Assembly: GCA_949987565.1 (NCBI GenBank)
Contig: OX465113.1
Coordinates: 1,890,264 to 1,954,263, forward strand
Source: Luidia sarsii
Taxonomy: Eukaryota; Echinodermata; Asteroidea; Paxillosida; Luidiidae
Direction: 5' to 3'
Length of the DNA: 64,000 nt
The position numbers and the translations under genes were made by a program. Below the pieces are notes generated by a model. That model made no database searches. It saw nothing but the letters and a program-made list of their open reading frames with translations, and was not told the origin of the DNA. Shown one piece after another: positions 61,871 through 64,000 of the stretch. Every line of letters begins with the position of its first letter. The first letter of the stretch is position 1.

Positions 61871-62350
61871 GACAAGAATAGAGGCGGACGGTACGTGCTC
61901 TTGTAGAATCATTTGGATAGATAGACAAAGGGACAAGGGTTCCAACGTTACTTCACAAATACGCAAAAGCAAACGTTAGTAATTAACTCGCCCCATATTC
62001 GTACCACGCTACCACGCAAATACCTATACAGGTACAAATCTAAACAACTCGCCCCATATTCACCCGACGCTGTCACGCATATCATTGTGTATCAGACCGA
62101 ACAGGTCTGAGAGGATGACCACCCAACTTTGAATATCCAGCGAGACCCGTTGACTAGAATAGGGACGGACGGTGCTCTTGTAGAAACATTTTACTCTTGT
62201 CCTTGCGTGTCTTTGGACCGAACAGGTCTGAGAGGATGACCACCCAACCTTTGAATATCTAGCTAGACCCATTGACTATAATAAAGGCGGACGGTGCTCT
62301 TGTAGAATCATTTTACTCTTGTCCTTGCGTATCTTTGATCCGAACAGGTC
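61871..62350. repeat. Diverged longer satellite units at the array edge
   Basis: At least three further partial or full copies contain an extra segment, gaggcggacggtgctcttg, absent from the 101-bp units. They are interrupted by unrelated sequence (61920-62090). The same extra segment occurs at the left edge (60233-60255). Confidence 0.8.
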
Positions 62351-62465
62351 TGACTGAATGTCCGATCTCCCTCGAACATTACAGGGAAAATATTATGACA
62401 AAGATAGAGGCAGACGAGTTTAATATGGAAACCTCACCGTTTCCCCTTAACGAAATCCACCTATA

Positions 62466-62817
62466 ATGACCTCCTCCCACACTCCCTCCCCCTCTCCCCC
62501 TCTTCATATCTCTTTATCTCTCTCATCATCCCTTCTCTCTCCCTCACTCTCCATCTCTCTCCCCTCTCCCTCTCTTTCCCACTCTCTCTACCCCTCTCCA
62601 TCATCCCCTCTCCGTCTATCTCTCTTTCTCTCTCTCTCCCTCACTCTCCATTTCTCCCCTCTCTCTCCACCCCTCTCTCCCTTTGTCTTCCTCTCTCTTC
62701 CTGTCTCTCTGCCCCCTTCTCTCTTCCTCACTCTCCATTTCTCTCTCCACCCCTCTCTCCCCTCTCTCCCTCTCTCTACCTGTCTCGCTCCCTCTCTGTG
62801 TGTCTCTCTTCACACCT

Positions 62818-62891
<74 letters not shown>

Positions 62892-62995
62892 CCTCTCTCC
62901 ATCTCCCTCTCTCCCTTTCTCTCCCACTCTATATGGTGTCTCTCTCTACACCTCTGTCTCTCTCTATACCTCTCCCTGTCTCTGTCTCTCTCAGC
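62466..62995. repeat. CT-rich microsatellite
   Basis: About 530 bp of (CT)n with ctccc/ctcac variants and a pure (CT)n core at about 62827-62888. The 207-codon Ser/Leu/Pro-rich ORF across it is an artefact. Confidence 0.93.
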
Positions 62996-63036
62996 CCCAT
63001 CAATAATAGATAAGAAATCATTATATATTTCTCGTT

Positions 63037-63733
63037 TCTTCTTCTTCTTCTCCCCAAAAGCCCATAGACAATGCACAGGGGTTTTGTAAGCACGACTTTG
63101 GTCATTGAACAGACTTGGATTTTTTTCAAACGTGGCAAATGCATAAAGCCCATGCTGAAATTGATCCTAAACACCTTGATATCATCATGACGTCATCACG
63201 TGTCACGTAACATTGCTTTAAAGGGGCAAATTTCAAAATCCATTAAAAGCAAAAGTACAAGTTAGTTTGGTTTCAACTTTGCACTGTATCTAAGTTGGGA
63301 AAAGGTGTATCCAAAAATCGCCATCAATTGATCGTGATGTCATCGCATGAATATTTATGAGGTCATGAACTTTTCAGATTTTCACATTGAAATGAGCATA
63401 TTTGGCCAACGGAGCGAGATTTTTTTCATTTTTTCTTTGATATCTATTGGGGACATGGTTTAGAAACACCTTCCGTAGCCAAAATGTCATTACGCAATCA
63501 TGACGTCATCAAAACGTGTGATTTTAAAACACATATAAGGCATTGGCCGATCATCTCAACATTTGGTATGTCGTAAGCTATCATGCTAGACATTCCAAAT
63601 CTAAAGCTTGGAACCAAAAGACCATTGTTTAGAATTATTATGCATTTTTGAATACCACACTCAAGTCCCATAGGCTTTGTGCACAAAATATGTACATGCG
63701 TTTTGGAGTAGGAATGGGGCTATTCTATGACTT
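63037..63733 (-). repeat. Right arm of the ~700-bp inverted repeat
   Basis: The inverted copy of 59412-60115. It retains two TGACGTCA palindromes (63188, 63501). Its inner end adjoins the CT-rich tract and its outer end runs without a gap into the Penelope-like end repeat at 63735. That may mean the arm is itself part of that larger element. Confidence 0.88.
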
Positions 63734-63734
63734 A

Positions 63735-63857
63735 AGGTGATATACAAAAATGTTGCAAACTGCTTACTGACTAAAATTACCAGAATGTAAATCTTAAAAT
63801 TTAGTGGGCCTGACGTTTCGATCCTAGCAGGACCTTTCTCAAAGGCAGAGTGACAAG
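63735..63857 (-). mobile_element. Penelope-like end repeat, single arm
   Basis: On the minus strand: tgcctttgagaaaggtcctg, then ctaggatcgaaacgtcaggc, then ccactaaattttaag, then the shared tail (gtcagtaagcagtttgc, caacatttttgtatatcacc). The stem ggtcc-tgcta-ggatc before GAAAC is intact. This is the best-preserved single arm of the family in the window. Confidence 0.62.
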
Positions 63858-64000
63858 GACAAAACAGATACATGTACATGTAAATGGAGGAAGGGGGGAG
63901 AGTGAATAGGACGCGGATGAGAAACAAAGGACAAAGAGTGAAGCTGGTAGGGAGAGATCAAAGGGAAGGGCAAGCGGTGGGGTAGGGATTAGTGAGAGGA

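Noticed and set aside
60186..62350. CRISPR array or other regularly spaced repeat system
   Set aside because: Units are directly tandem with no unique spacers and the DNA is eukaryotic; same for the arrays at 10.4 and 30.9 kb.
62466..63089. 207-codon Ser/Leu-rich ORF
   Set aside because: Translation of the CT-rich microsatellite.

Overview
The window looks like eukaryotic nuclear DNA from an animal with a fairly large, repeat-rich genome. Exons are short and far apart with GT-AG borders. There are many tandem arrays, inverted-repeat elements and tRNA-derived fragments, and no operons. The mix of repeats (Penelope-type ends with hammerhead-like cores, foldback elements, minisatellites) would suit a marine invertebrate deuterostome such as an echinoderm, but no marker gene fixes the species.

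One protein-coding gene can be supported. It lies on the minus strand and crosses most of the window. Four exons (52812-52707, 34564-34393, 27399-27279, 1934-1727) join without a frame break: the codon phase at each exon end matches the start of the next. They encode about 200 residues of a cysteine-containing, N-glycosylation-site-bearing segment, probably part of an extracellular domain. I do not recognise the family, and the start and end of the gene lie outside what I can see. Two weaker phase-compatible candidate exons are listed at 57882-57808 and 12715-12650. The introns are about 18.1, 7.0 and 25.3 kb.

Everything else is intronic or flanking DNA. From left to right it holds: scattered copies of a Penelope-like end repeat (3.0, 5.8, 13.9, 39.4 and 63.8 kb); a 34-bp minisatellite (10.4-11.1 kb); 28-bp and 24-bp minisatellites (15.0 and 15.7 kb); a cluster of nuclear-receptor half sites (22.0 kb); a small foldback element (28.0 kb); a 600-bp purine tract (29.6-30.2 kb); and a two-module minisatellite (30.9-31.8 kb) that runs directly into a cluster of hairpins (31.9-32.5 kb). 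Further right are GA-rich simple repeats (38.5 kb), three related MITE-like elements (41.1, 49.2 and 49.5 kb), two tRNA-like fragments (53.4 and 57.0 kb), and a pair of roughly 700-bp inverted repeats (59.4-60.1 and 63.0-63.7 kb) that enclose a 101-bp satellite array and a CT-rich tract.

The most interesting object is the palindrome at 31951-32190. Each arm pairs a hammerhead-ribozyme-like core with a histone-mRNA-type 3' stem-loop. Related hammerhead-like motifs elsewhere in the window are repeatedly arranged as head-to-head inverted dimers.
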